NCBI GenBank assembly: GCA_006227775.1
Contig: SBFV01000414.1
Coordinates: forward strand, 1-11,180
DNA length: 11,180 bases
From: Gammaproteobacteria bacterium
GTDB taxonomy: Bacteria > Pseudomonadota > Gammaproteobacteria > Chromatiales > Chromatiaceae
Direction: 5' to 3'
Part shown: piece after piece, positions 1 through 8,900 of the stretch
Numbering within the stretch: position 1 is the stretch's first letter
How the letters are laid out: the number at the start of each line of letters is the position of its first letter
The notes under the pieces: model-generated
What the model saw: only the letters and a program-made list of their open reading frames with translations
Database searches by the model: none
What the model was told of the DNA's origin: nothing
Translations under genes and position numbers: made by a program

Positions 1-1
1 C

Positions 2-3000
2 ACCCCCACCCTGGAGATGGGCGTGGATATCGGCTCCCTGTCCTCCGTGCTGCTGTGCTCGGTGCCGCCCAACCAGGCCAGCTTTTTGCAGCGCATGGGC
101 CGGGCGGGGCGACGCGATGGCAATGCCCTGACCACCACCCTGGCGGACGGCAACAGTCCCCACGATCTCTACTTCTTTGCCGCCACCGAGGAGATGATCG
201 CCGGCGAGGTGACGCCCCCGGGCGTCTTCCTCCAGGCCGCCGAGGTGCTGCGGCGTCAGCTCTTCGCCTTCTGCATGGACGACTGGGTCGCCAGTCTCAA
301 AAACCCCAGCGTCCTGCCCGAGCGGACCTCCCAGGCCCTGGACGCCCTGGAGCAGGGCAAGCGGGAGCGCTTCCCCTACCTGCTGCACGACTATGTCCTG
401 ACCCATGAGGAGCGGCTGTTCAACGGCTTCAGCGACCTGCTGGGGGCCGACCTGACCCCGGCGGTGCGCGACCGGCTGTGGGATTACATGCAGGGTCAGG
501 GGGAGATCGACGGCCTGCGTACCCGGCTGATCAAGACCCTGGAGGAGCTGAAGGAGGAGCGCGCCACCTACAAGAAGCGCCGGGGCGATCTGGACCGGGC
601 CAAGGGACGGCTGCAGCGCCAGCCCCAGGACGAGGCCACCCAGGCGGAGATCGACCACCTGAACCGGGAGCGGGACAAGCTGCTGGAGCTGATCCGGGAG
701 ATCGACAACCGCGACCTGCTCAATACCCTGACGGACGCCGGCCTCATCCCCAACTACGCCTTCCCGGAGGCGGGGGTGGAGCTGAAATCGGTGCTATGGC
801 GCCGGCGCGCGGAGGACGAACCGGGGGAGGGGGCCTACGTCACCCTCGATACCCTGCGCTACGAGCGGCCCGCCCAGTCGGCCCTGTCGGAGTTCGCCCC
901 GGAAAACCGCTTTTACGCCAACCAGCGCCGGGTCGAGATCGACCAGATCAACATGACCCTGGCCAAGACGGAGGAGTGGCGCTTCTGTCCCAGTTGCCAC
1001 CACATGCAGAACCTGGCCATCCAGCCCGATGTTCACCAGACCTGTCCCCGCTGTGGCGAGGGGATGTGGGCGGACTCCGCCCAACGGCGCACCCTGCTGC
1101 GTTTTCGCCAGGCGATCGCCAACAGCGACGACACCCAGGTGCGCATCGACGACAGCGCCGAGGACCGGGAGCCGAAGTACTACCTGCGCCAGTTGCTGGC
1201 GGACTTCGATCCCGCCCAGGTGCGGGAGGCCTGGCGCATCGGCGACGGCGATCCGGCCTTCGGCTTCGAGTTCATCGCCCGCGTCACCTTCCGCGATGTC
1301 AATTTCGGGGAGCTGGCCCGACCGGGGGAACCCTTCAAGGTGGCGGCTCAGGAGACCGCGCGGCCGGGGTTCAAGCTGTGCCGGCACTGTGGCAAGGTGC
1401 AGCGGCCGGGGGGAAATCATGGCGAGGCGGCCGCGCAGATCCATAGCTTCGACTGCCCCCAGCATGGCGGCAATGACCCGCTCAACCTGCTGGAGTGCCT
1501 GTACCTCTATCGCGAGTTCGAGTCCGAGGCCCTCCGAATCCTGGTGCCTTACACCCGCAACGGCGTCGATGAGCGGGTGGTGCAGTCCTTCATGGCGGCG
1601 CTGCAACTGGGGCTAAAACGCCGCTTCGGCGGCAAGGTGGATCACCTGCGCCTGGTCCTGCAGGACGAACCGGGCCAGGATGGCGGGCCGCGCAAGCATT
1701 TCGTGCTGCTGTACGACTCGGTGCCGGGGGGTACGGGCTATCTGCATCAGCTCCTGGCCCAGGAGGCGGGGACCCTGGCCGAGGTCCTGACCCTGGCCCT
1801 GACGACTCTGACCCAGTGCCCGTGCAACCAGGACCCGGAGAAGGATGGCTGCTACCGCTGCCTCTACCAGTACCGCCTGGGACGCCACATGGAGAAGGTC
1901 TCCCGGGAGACGGCCAAGGCGTTGCTGGGGGAACTGGTGGCGGCACTGGGGCGGCTGGAGCGGGTCGCGACCCTCTCCGATACCTACATCAACCCCAATT
2001 TCGACTCGGTGCTGGAGTCGCGTTTCATCGAGAGCCTCCCGCGCCTGGGGGGCAAGGCCGGCCTGCCCCCGGTCAATCTGGTCCAGGATCTGGTCAACGG
2101 CAAAACGGGCCATGTTTTGGCGGTGGGCACGCAGCGCTATCGCATCGAGCCCCAATGCCCCCTGGGGCCGGAGCAGGGGGTGGCGGTCCCCAGCAAGCCG
2201 GACTTCGTCATCTGGCCCTGGGCGGCCGGAAGCCGCCGCCGGCCGGTGGCGGTCTTCTGCGACGGCTGGTCCTACCACCGGGACAGCCTGCGGGCGGACG
2301 CCCAAAAACGCAGCGCCCTCCTGGCCAGCGGCAAGTTCTGGGTCTGGTCGGTCACCCACCAGGACGTGGCGAGCGCCCTGGCAGGCCAGGCGGATACGGA
2401 TTTGGCGTCGCCGCTGACCGCCCTGTCCCGTCACCCTGGCAGCCGCATCCCGCCGGGGGAGCGCCAGGCCCTGGGTCTGGCCTGCACCCAGCATGGGGTG
2501 GCAAGCCTGTTACGGTGGCTGGCGCAGGCACCCGAGGCCCAGGGGCGGGATGGCAACCTGGAGCCTGCCGCCAGGCAGTTCAGGGCTTCCACCAGACCCG
2601 ACGGCCTGAACCAGGATGTCACCCCGGAGCCTGCTGGCACGCAGTTGAAGACCTCCACCAGATCGACACCCCAGGGCCAGGAAGCCGCCCTGGAGCCCAT
2701 GCAACGCAACGCCCTCTGGCTTGGCTACCTGATGGTCCCCGCCACGCCGGCGGATGTCGCGGCCGCCAGGCAACAACTGGCCCTCTGGCTTCCCCGGCTG
2801 CCGGACAGCCTGCGGGAGCCGGGCAAGGGCTTTGCCCCCAGCCTGTCCAGACCCGGCGGCGCCTGCACCCAGATCGGCTGGTGGCCGCGGGCCTTGGCGC
2901 GAGAATCGCCATCAGGCCAAAGGGCCGCAACCGCCTCACCGCCGCCGCTGGTGCTGGACCTGGAGGGGGCTGCCCCCTGGACCGCGCCGGGGGTGCTGAT

Positions 3001-3532
3001 CCTGGACGAGGCCGCCGCCGAGGACGAGGGGGCCCTGCAGGCCGCCTGGCGCCGCTGGTTGCAGGTGTTTAACCTCATGCAGTTCCTGCCCGGTCAGTTG
3101 CTGGCCACCGCCGCTGGACTGGATGGGGATGACTATGCCGGCCTGGCCGAGGCGGTAGCCGAAACGGTCAGTACCCCCGCCCAAGCGGCGGACCAGGCGG
3201 GGCTCAATGGGAGCTGGCTCCAGGTATTGGAGCAGGCCTTGAGTCCCCTCCAGCCGGGGCTGAAGCAGTTGGCTCAAGCGGGGGCCACCACTCCCGTGGT
3301 CGGATACGACCTGACCGATGCCAAAGGGCGGATACAGGCGGAGGCCGAACTGGCCTGGTCCTCCGTCTGGCTGGCCGTCTTGCGTCCCGACCAGGAAGAC
3401 GAGGCCCCCATCTGGCGCGCGTCCGGCTGGCACGCCCTGCCGCTGGATGACAGCCACAGCCTGGTGGCTGGACGACCCTGGGCCCTGGCGGTGGCGGAGC
3501 GGCTGGGATTGCATCTGAGCCCCGAGGCATGA
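2..3532 (+). CDS. Large SF2 helicase, C-terminal part, with MZB/DUF1998 zinc domain and Vsr-like nuclease domain (partial, 5' end missing)
   Basis: The frame is open to the left edge, so the ATG at 17 is internal and the DEAD/DEAH half lies outside. Residues are counted from that ATG. Seen: motif V (TLEMGVDIG) straddles residue 1 and motif VI (QRMGRAGRRDGN) is at 25-36. A charged coiled-coil-like stretch spans about 165-235. CxxC pairs lie at 324/327 and 343/346, with further cysteines at 455, 458 and 480. YDSVPGGTGY (566-575) and the cysteine group 601/603/612/615 are the signature of the MZB (DUF1998) zinc domain known from MrfA-type helicases. Residues ~655-785, with KPDF (727-730) and VFCDGWSYH (746-754), resemble Vsr/DUF559-type PD-(D/E)XK nucleases; this is inference. 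A repeat-bearing linker (~848-895) leads to an unrecognised C-terminal domain. Family knowledge: giant DUF1998 helicases include DruE of Druantia, and DISARM also uses DUF1998 proteins. The DruE-like label is a hypothesis. It probably leads an operon with the next gene. Confidence 0.9.
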   Translation, partial: TPTLEMGVDIGSLSSVLLCSVPPNQASFLQRMGRAGRRDGNALTTTLADGNSPHDLYFFAATEEMIAGEVTPPGVFLQAAEVLRRQLFAFCMDDWVASLKNPSVLPERTSQALDALEQGKRERFPYLLHDYVLTHEERLFNGFSDLLGADLTPAVRDRLWDYMQGQGEIDGLRTRLIKTLEELKEERATYKKRRGDLDRAKGRLQRQPQDEATQAEIDHLNRERDKLLELIREIDNRDLLNTLTDAGLIPNYAFPEAGVELKSVLWRRRAEDEPGEGAYVTLDTLRYERPAQSALSEFAPENRFYANQRRVEIDQINMTLAKTEEWRFCPSCHHMQNLAIQPDVHQTCPRCGEGMWADSAQRRTLLRFRQAIANSDDTQVRIDDSAEDREPKYYLRQLLADFDPAQVREAWRIGDGDPAFGFEFIARVTFRDVNFGELARPGEPFKVAAQETARPGFKLCRHCGKVQRPGGNHGEAAAQIHSFDCPQHGGNDPLNLLECLYLYREFESEALRILVPYTRNGVDERVVQSFMAALQLGLKRRFGGKVDHLRLVLQDEPGQDGGPRKHFVLLYDSVPGGTGYLHQLLAQEAGTLAEVLTLALTTLTQCPCNQDPEKDGCYRCLYQYRLGRHMEKVSRETAKALLGELVAALGRLERVATLSDTYINPNFDSVLESRFIESLPRLGGKAGLPPVNLVQDLVNGKTGHVLAVGTQRYRIEPQCPLGPEQGVAVPSKPDFVIWPWAAGSRRRPVAVFCDGWSYHRDSLRADAQKRSALLASGKFWVWSVTHQDVASALAGQADTDLASPLTALSRHPGSRIPPGERQALGLACTQHGVASLLRWLAQAPEAQGRDGNLEPAARQFRASTRPDGLNQDVTPEPAGTQLKTSTRSTPQGQEAALEPMQRNALWLGYLMVPATPADVAAARQQLALWLPRLPDSLREPGKGFAPSLSRPGGACTQIGWWPRALARESPSGQRAATASPPPLVLDLEGAAPWTAPGVLILDEAAAEDEGALQAAWRRWLQVFNLMQFLPGQLLATAAGLDGDDYAGLAEAVAETVSTPAQAADQAGLNGSWLQVLEQALSPLQPGLKQLAQAGATTPVVGYDLTDAKGRIQAEAELAWSSVWLAVLRPDQEDEAPIWRASGWHALPLDDSHSLVAGRPWALAVAERLGLHLSPEA
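2560..2714 (+). repeat. Degenerate 66-nt tandem repeat inside the helicase linker
   Basis: Units begin with GGAGCC at 2560, 2626 and 2692, exactly 66 bases (22 codons) apart. The first 40 bases of units one and two match at about 31 positions, both containing CTCCACCAGA- or TTCCACCAGA-like sequence. The third unit is recognisable only at its start. In protein the units begin LEPAARQ, PEPAGTQ and LEPMQRN. The stretch separates the nuclease-like domain from the C-terminal domain and reads as a flexible linker grown by in-frame duplication. Confidence 0.65.
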
Positions 3533-3602
3533 AACGGACTTGCCAGGATCTGCCCGAAACCATTTAGCGCGAACCGGACTGACCAGGCCTGGGCGTGAAA
3601 CC
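3531..3602 (+). repeat. Imperfect direct repeat in the gap between the two helicase genes
   Basis: Two copies of about 31-32 bases start at 3531 (GAAACGGACTTGCCAGG) and 3571 (GAACCGGACTGACCAGG), 40 bases apart. Both end in GAAACC. About 15 of the first 22 positions agree. The second copy contains the perfect 10-base palindrome CCAGGCCTGG (3583-3592). The pair fills most of the 90-base gap before the ribosome binding site of the downstream gene. It could be a binding site, an mRNA structure or a decayed duplication; nothing in the sequence decides. Confidence 0.5.
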
Positions 3603-3611
3603 CCTGGCGTG

Positions 3612-3618
3612 AGGAGGT
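3612..3618 (+). promoter_or_regulatory. Strong ribosome binding site of the RelE-UvrD gene
   Basis: AGGAGGT, a near-perfect anti-16S match, lies 4 bases before the ATG at 3623. It fixes this start and predicts efficient translation independent of the upstream gene. Confidence 0.85.
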
Positions 3619-3622
3619 ATGC

Positions 3623-5947
3623 ATGAAACCCAAGGTCGCCCTCTCCCATGACTTTCTGCTGCAACTGTCCCGTTTGCCGACCCGCGTCCATACCAAGGTC
3701 ATGAAATGGGCCATCCTCTTTCAGACCGACCCCAAGAGTCCCGGCATCAATTACGAGAATATCAACGGGGCCAGGGACGCCAACCTTAAGTCGGTGCGGG
3801 TGGACCAGGACTGGCGTGGCATCGTCTTCAAGCCCGAGGCGGGTGACGTCTATGTGCTGCTCTACGTCGATCATCACGATGAGGCGTATCGGTGGGCCCT
3901 GAACCGCCGCATGACCATCAACCCGGTGACGGGCGCCATCCAGATGATCATGACGGAACAGTTGGCTGAGGTGCCCGAGACCGGGGTTGATGCCCAGGCG
4001 GAGGTGGCGGCACGGACAGAGGTAGCGGCGCGGTCGACGCCGGCGGTCGTCGCGGGGACGGCGATGGGTCAGGTTCCGACGATGGTTGGTATCCCGGCCC
4101 CGGCTGGGGCGGCCCCGGCGGCGATCTCCTATGCCCACCTCACCGACCACGAACTCCTGAGCCTGGGCGTGCCGGAGGCCTGGCTGGACCGGGTGCGAGC
4201 CATCGAGTCCGAGGCCGGGCTGGATGCCCTGCAGGCCCTGTTGCCCCTGGAGGCCTACGAGGGGCTCTTTCTGGTGGCGGCCGGGGACAGCGTCACCCAG
4301 ATCCTCGGCGCCCGTGAAACGCGGGTGGACCGGGTCATCGACACCGAGGATTTCGCCACCGCCCTGGAAACGGCGGAATCCCAGTCCCGCTTCGTCATCG
4401 TCAACGACGACGAGAGCATGCTGGCCATCATGAACGCCCCCCTGGTCCAGTGGCGGGTCTTTCTGCACCCCACCCAGCTCAAGCTGGCGCGGGGCGATCG
4501 CAGTGGCCCGGTGCGGGTGCTGGGCGGGGCGGGTACCGGCAAGACGGTCCTGGCCATGCACCGCGCCAAGTGGCTGGCGGAACAGCGCACCCCCGCCGGC
4601 AAGAAGGTGCTCTTCACCACCTTTACCCGCAACCTGGCCGCGGATATCGAACAGAATCTGCGGACCCTGTGCGACACCGAGACCCTGGGCCGCATCGAGG
4701 TGCGCAACCTGGATGCCTGGGTCGCCGCCTTCCTGCGGAGCCGCAAACTGGAGCACCGTATCATTTACGACCGCAACCGGGATGCGCCCCTGCAGGCCTG
4801 GCAAATGGCCCTGGCGGTGAGGGATGCCACCCTTGACCTGCCGGATGACTTCTACGAGCAGGAGTTGGAGCAGGTGATCCTGGCCCAGGGCATCACCACC
4901 CGGGATCAGTACCGGCTGGCGCGGCGGATCGGCCGCGGGGTCACCCTCAGCCGCGCCCGGCGGGATGCCGTCTGGCCGGTGTTCGAGGAGTACCGGGGGC
5001 AACTGGCCACCCGCAAGCTCAAGGAGGTGGACGACGCCTATCGCGAGATCGCCGCGCTGTTGACCCTGGAGGGCAAAGCGGCCGCGGGCCAGCGCCAGGC
5101 GAGCGCAGATCCCAGGGATCTAGCCAATGGGAAGCAGGTTACCGGAGGCCAGGCTGTCGGCAACAGCGGGAGTCGGGCCGGGCCAAGCGCCAACCTCGGG
5201 GGCCAGGCCAGCACAGGCCAGGGTCTGGACGCCTACAGCGCCATCGTCGTCGATGAAACCCAGGACTTCGGCCCCCAGGCCCTGCGCCTGCTGCGGGCGA
5301 TGATCGCGCCCGGCGCCAACGACCTCTTTTTCGTCGGTGATGGCCATCAGCGGATCTACAACCGCCATCAGGCCGTGATGAGCCGGTGCGGCATCGACAT
5401 CCGCGGCCGGTCGCGCAAGCTCTATCTCAACTACCGGACCACCGACGAGATCCGCCGTCAGGCCGTGGCCCTGCTGGAAGGTTGTGAGGTGGACGATCTG
5501 GATGAGGGCTATGACGAAAACCGCCGTTACAAATCGGTTTCCCATGGTCCCGCTCCCCAGGTGTTGACCGTCAGCGGGCTCGAAGGGGCGGCGGAGGCGG
5601 CGGTCAGCTTTATCCGGGACTGGCAAGCAAACCAGGGGGAGGGGGTGTCATTGACCTTCTGCGTGATCACCCCCAGCGAAAAGACGCGGGACGCCATGGC
5701 CCTCCAACTCCAGGCGCGGGGGCTGCGCACCATCGCCATTACCGCCCAGAGCAATCACGCCGATGCCAAAGGGGTGATCCACCTGGCCACCATGCACCGG
5801 GCCAAGGGGCTGGAATTCGACGGGGTGGTCGTCGTCGCGCACCAGGACGATCTTGGCGAGCCGGAATGGACGTTGGCGCGGAGAAGGCTGCTCTACGTGG
5901 CCCTGACGCGGGCCAAGCGGGGGGCGATGCTGGCCCTCATGGCTTGA
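3623..5947 (+). CDS. RelE-like domain fused to a UvrD/Rep-family SF1 helicase
   Basis: This 774-residue protein is probably an ATP-dependent 3'-5' translocase on DNA. Seen: residues 1-~108 have the RelE/ParE toxin-fold pattern, with LKSVRVDQDWRGIVF (55-69) and VDHHDEAYRWAL (82-93); the HHDEAY ending differs from a free RelE active site. An Ala/Val/Pro linker (~115-168) precedes a small helical domain (~169-230, beginning SYAHLTDHELLSLGVPEAWL). The helicase motifs follow: HPTQ (282-285), Walker A GGAGTGKT (301-308), Ia FTTFTRNLA (331-339), Walker B VDETQDF (543-549), III VGDGHQRIY (571-579), IV LNYRTT (602-607), V LATMHRAKGLEFD (721-733) and VI LYVALTRA (757-764). A Gly/Gln/Ala-rich insertion at ~484-535 sits just before Walker B. 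All ATPase motifs are intact. The N-terminal fold suggests either RNA cleavage or a nucleic-acid binding role kept after loss of toxicity; I cannot tell which. It follows the large helicase by 90 bases on the same strand, so they are probably co-transcribed. Confidence 0.92.
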   Translation: MKPKVALSHDFLLQLSRLPTRVHTKVMKWAILFQTDPKSPGINYENINGARDANLKSVRVDQDWRGIVFKPEAGDVYVLLYVDHHDEAYRWALNRRMTINPVTGAIQMIMTEQLAEVPETGVDAQAEVAARTEVAARSTPAVVAGTAMGQVPTMVGIPAPAGAAPAAISYAHLTDHELLSLGVPEAWLDRVRAIESEAGLDALQALLPLEAYEGLFLVAAGDSVTQILGARETRVDRVIDTEDFATALETAESQSRFVIVNDDESMLAIMNAPLVQWRVFLHPTQLKLARGDRSGPVRVLGGAGTGKTVLAMHRAKWLAEQRTPAGKKVLFTTFTRNLAADIEQNLRTLCDTETLGRIEVRNLDAWVAAFLRSRKLEHRIIYDRNRDAPLQAWQMALAVRDATLDLPDDFYEQELEQVILAQGITTRDQYRLARRIGRGVTLSRARRDAVWPVFEEYRGQLATRKLKEVDDAYREIAALLTLEGKAAAGQRQASADPRDLANGKQVTGGQAVGNSGSRAGPSANLGGQASTGQGLDAYSAIVVDETQDFGPQALRLLRAMIAPGANDLFFVGDGHQRIYNRHQAVMSRCGIDIRGRSRKLYLNYRTTDEIRRQAVALLEGCEVDDLDEGYDENRRYKSVSHGPAPQVLTVSGLEGAAEAAVSFIRDWQANQGEGVSLTFCVITPSEKTRDAMALQLQARGLRTIAITAQSNHADAKGVIHLATMHRAKGLEFDGVVVVAHQDDLGEPEWTLARRRLLYVALTRAKRGAMLALMA
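3998..4033 (+). repeat. 18-nt tandem repeat (two copies) in the RelE-UvrD linker
   Basis: Two adjacent 18-base units (3998-4015 and 4016-4033) share GAGGTGGCGG/GAGGTAGCGG and encode AEVAAR then TEVAAR. They sit in the low-complexity linker between the RelE-like fold and the rest of the protein and preserve the frame. Confidence 0.6.
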
Positions 5948-5972
5948 ACGCCCCGAAGCGAAGCCTTCATCC

Positions 5973-8900
5973 TCATTCGGCGGCTTCCACGGAGGCCCAG
6001 AGCCGCTGCAAGCCCTCGGTATCGTGTTCGTGCTCAAAGTCGCGGATCGCGCTGGGGAGCCGGCGCGGGCGCAAAACCAGACCCGGATAGCGTCGACGCA
6101 ACTGCACCAGGCCTGCCCGACCCAAATTGGTCCGCCGCAGATGGTTCTGTACCCGGTAGTAAACCAACTCGTGGTGAGTAAGGGTCCCTTGGGCCGGGAG
6201 CCGCTGGACCAGGGCGAAGGCAAAGGTATAGAGGGCGGTTGTTTCCCGGGCCTGGGGCAGCAGCGGATTCGGGACCGCCAGGCGCAGGGGCAGCACCTCC
6301 AGACTGGTCCCTTTCAGGTCGGGTGCGCCAGCCAGGGTGCGCACCAGGCCGATCTCGATGGGATTCAGCAACGATTGCGCCGCCGCGGCAACTTTGTCCA
6401 GATCAACCTTGTCCAGCGCGGCGACAGGGATCGGCTTGGCGCACAGCACCTGGCCCACCTCCATGCCCAGCCGATGGGCGCAGAATTTCTGGAAGCGGGC
6501 ACCATAGGTCGGTGCACAGATGGCCCAACTGTATCGCACCATCGCGGACCAGGACCAGTGCCGGAAGTAGTTCATCCAACCCCGGTTGTCCGGGTGGTCC
6601 CACTCCTCTTCCAGGTTCAGATCCAGATAAACGTTTTCCATGAGCTGGAACAGAGCGTTGCACAGGTAGAAGCCGGCCCGGATCTCTTGATATCCATCGG
6701 GCAGCCCCAGGCAGCAGTCCGGTCGCTCATACTCAGGCACGCGGGCGGTCAGGGAGGGCCAGGCGGGATAGACCTGGGCATCCAAGAAACGCAGATAGGG
6801 ATCGGAGCGGATGCGGGCGAAGAGGCCGTCCAGGGTCTCCCCATGGCGGGAGAAGGCCCCGGCCTGGGCGCGGGCGGGCGGATACCAGTGTTCGTACAGT
6901 TCCGCGAACAGCTCCTCCAGATTACAGCGGTGGCGGTTCCCTGGCGCCGGATCATTCTTGTCGGGCGACCCGCAACCCACCCCGGTCGGCGTAGCCGTGG
7001 CGCGCCGCGCCGCCTCTTCGATTGCCTCCGTCAGGGCGTGCAGACCCAGGGTGCGGTAACTCTCGAACTGGGATTCGGAGAACCACTGATCGGCGGTGGA
7101 TTGGTGGGGGAAGTCCCCGTGCGCCGCCTGATATTGGCGGACATCCGCCGGCTCGTCGCCGGTCAGGCTCGCCTTGAGGTACAGGAGATAGCCGCGGGCT
7201 TCCCTGCCTTGGGCGTCCCGGTAAGGGATGGTCCCCACCGCGCAATGGACGCGGCTGTGCTTGGTCTGGGGATCGGGGATCAATCCCTGGACATCGATGC
7301 GGATATCGACCCCCAGGTCCACCCGGATCTTGCGGATGGCGTTGCCCAGGTCCTCGAACCGGTAGTCGGGGTCACAGCCGGCGTCGCAGGCGATGATGTA
7401 GCGGCAACGACGGCGCACCAGCTCATAAATGCCGAGGTTTTCGAAGTGGCCGCCGTCGCTCAGGTACAAGAAATTCGATTCCTCGTTGGCGGAGCCCAGC
7501 AACTCCTGCACCAGTGGCTTCAAGCTGAAGAAGGGACCGGGCTTGCGCCAGACGTGGCCATAGCGGGGATTCTGCAACCACCAGCCTAAGCGCACGTTGA
7601 ATACGGTCAACAGAAAGGCGACCACGGGGTTGGTGTGGTAGCCGGCATTGGGGCTGGCCGCGGCTCCGGAGATGGTGAGGGGCAGGCCCAGGGAGATCCA
7701 GCCTGGCTGCCCCCAGCCCAAGGGGCACTGAACATATTCCTCGGTCGGCTGATAGGCAGGATACTTCGGGTCCAGCTCATAACCGCAATACCAGGGGGTG
7801 AAGGTGAAGGACGCGGCCTTGCGTTCCTGCCAAGCCAGATTGCGGGTATTGGTCAGGTTCAACGCGGTGTTGATGATGTGCAGGGGCCGTTGGGGGTGGC
7901 CACTGGCGGCGGATCGGGCCAGGTCCCTGAGTCTGGGCGCATCGGACGAGCACAGGTTGGTGAAGGGGTCCGGACTCCGGTTGGCCCCCTGGCTGGCGCC
8001 CAGGTAACAGCGTTCCAGGCGGTTGCGATAGAACATGTGGAGGGAGAAGACGTTGATGTCCACTCGCCAGGTCAGTAATCCGATCGAGGCCAGGAGCAGG
8101 ACCAAGGCGACGATTGGCTGCCACCCCAGGCTGTCCAGGGCGCCCTCGATCCCGGCGGCGTAGTCATCGAACTTACAGCAGGCCCGCGGGGACAACTCCA
8201 CCAGGGTCGCGGTCACGGTTTTTGTTTTGGTTTGGGGTTCGGGTTGGGTTTCGGGTTGGGTTTGGGATTGGGGTTGGGGTTGGGATTTCTGGTCTTGCGA
8301 TACAACCGAGCCCTGTACCCGATAGGCCGGGCGCTCGCCGGCTGGGTGGGACTGGTCCGTGCAGACCAGGGCACCCAAGTTTTCCCCCGTCATCAGTTCC
8401 AATCCACGGTAAAGACCGAAGGCCACCAGGATCAGGAGCCCGATGCCGAAGAGGTAGGGGGCGAACTTGGCCAGCAGCTCCAGGTACACCGATCCGTCCC
8501 GACCGCCGGTACTGGGACTCTTGGCCGCCCATACCCCGGCCAGGGTGATCAGCCCCCAGAGCCCCCCCAGGGCCTGGACCCAGTTACCCAGGTACAGGAC
8601 AGCGTAGGGACCGTAAACCGTCGCGGCCGATACCACCAACCACACCAACGCCAGGTGCAACTGGTAGGCGCCGATCCGGCCCCACCATTCCCGCAAGGGG
8701 TCCCGAAAGGCGCGCCCGGCCAAACCCAGGAACAGGGTCAAGGCCAGCAGCAGGATCAGGGTGACCAGGGGCGGTCCCCACACCAGCAGGTGCAGGCGCA
8801 TGCTGAAACCCACCCGTTCCGGCAGGTTCTGGACCAGGACCCAGACCAGGGCGATCAGCAGGGTCGCGCCGGCCAGGCCGCCGATCAAGCTGGCCAGGGT

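Noticed and set aside
1613..2494. 293-codon - strand frame in the large helicase
   Set aside because: Shadow of the MZB and nuclease-like region; composition is that of reversed GC-rich codons.
3529..3567. ATG overlapping the stop of the large helicase and opening a 12-codon frame
   Set aside because: Too short, no ribosome site, and it overlaps the direct repeat; probably chance.
2936..5002. 688-codon open frame on the - strand across both helicase genes
   Set aside because: It is antisense to well-supported helicase motifs and spans two genes and their gap. Its product is Gly/Arg/Pro/Gln-rich with no domain, as expected for a GC-rich shadow frame.
5941..5987. Possible terminator between the convergent genes (GGCTT/AAGCC or GAAGCC/GGCTTC arms)
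   Set aside because: Stems of only 5-6 pairs with 15-16 base loops and no T tract. The two options compete, so neither is a credible intrinsic terminator.
6024..7589. 521-codon open frame on the + strand
   Set aside because: It is antisense to the phospholipase C-terminal half, including its catalytic Asp motif, and has no ribosome site or recognisable domain.
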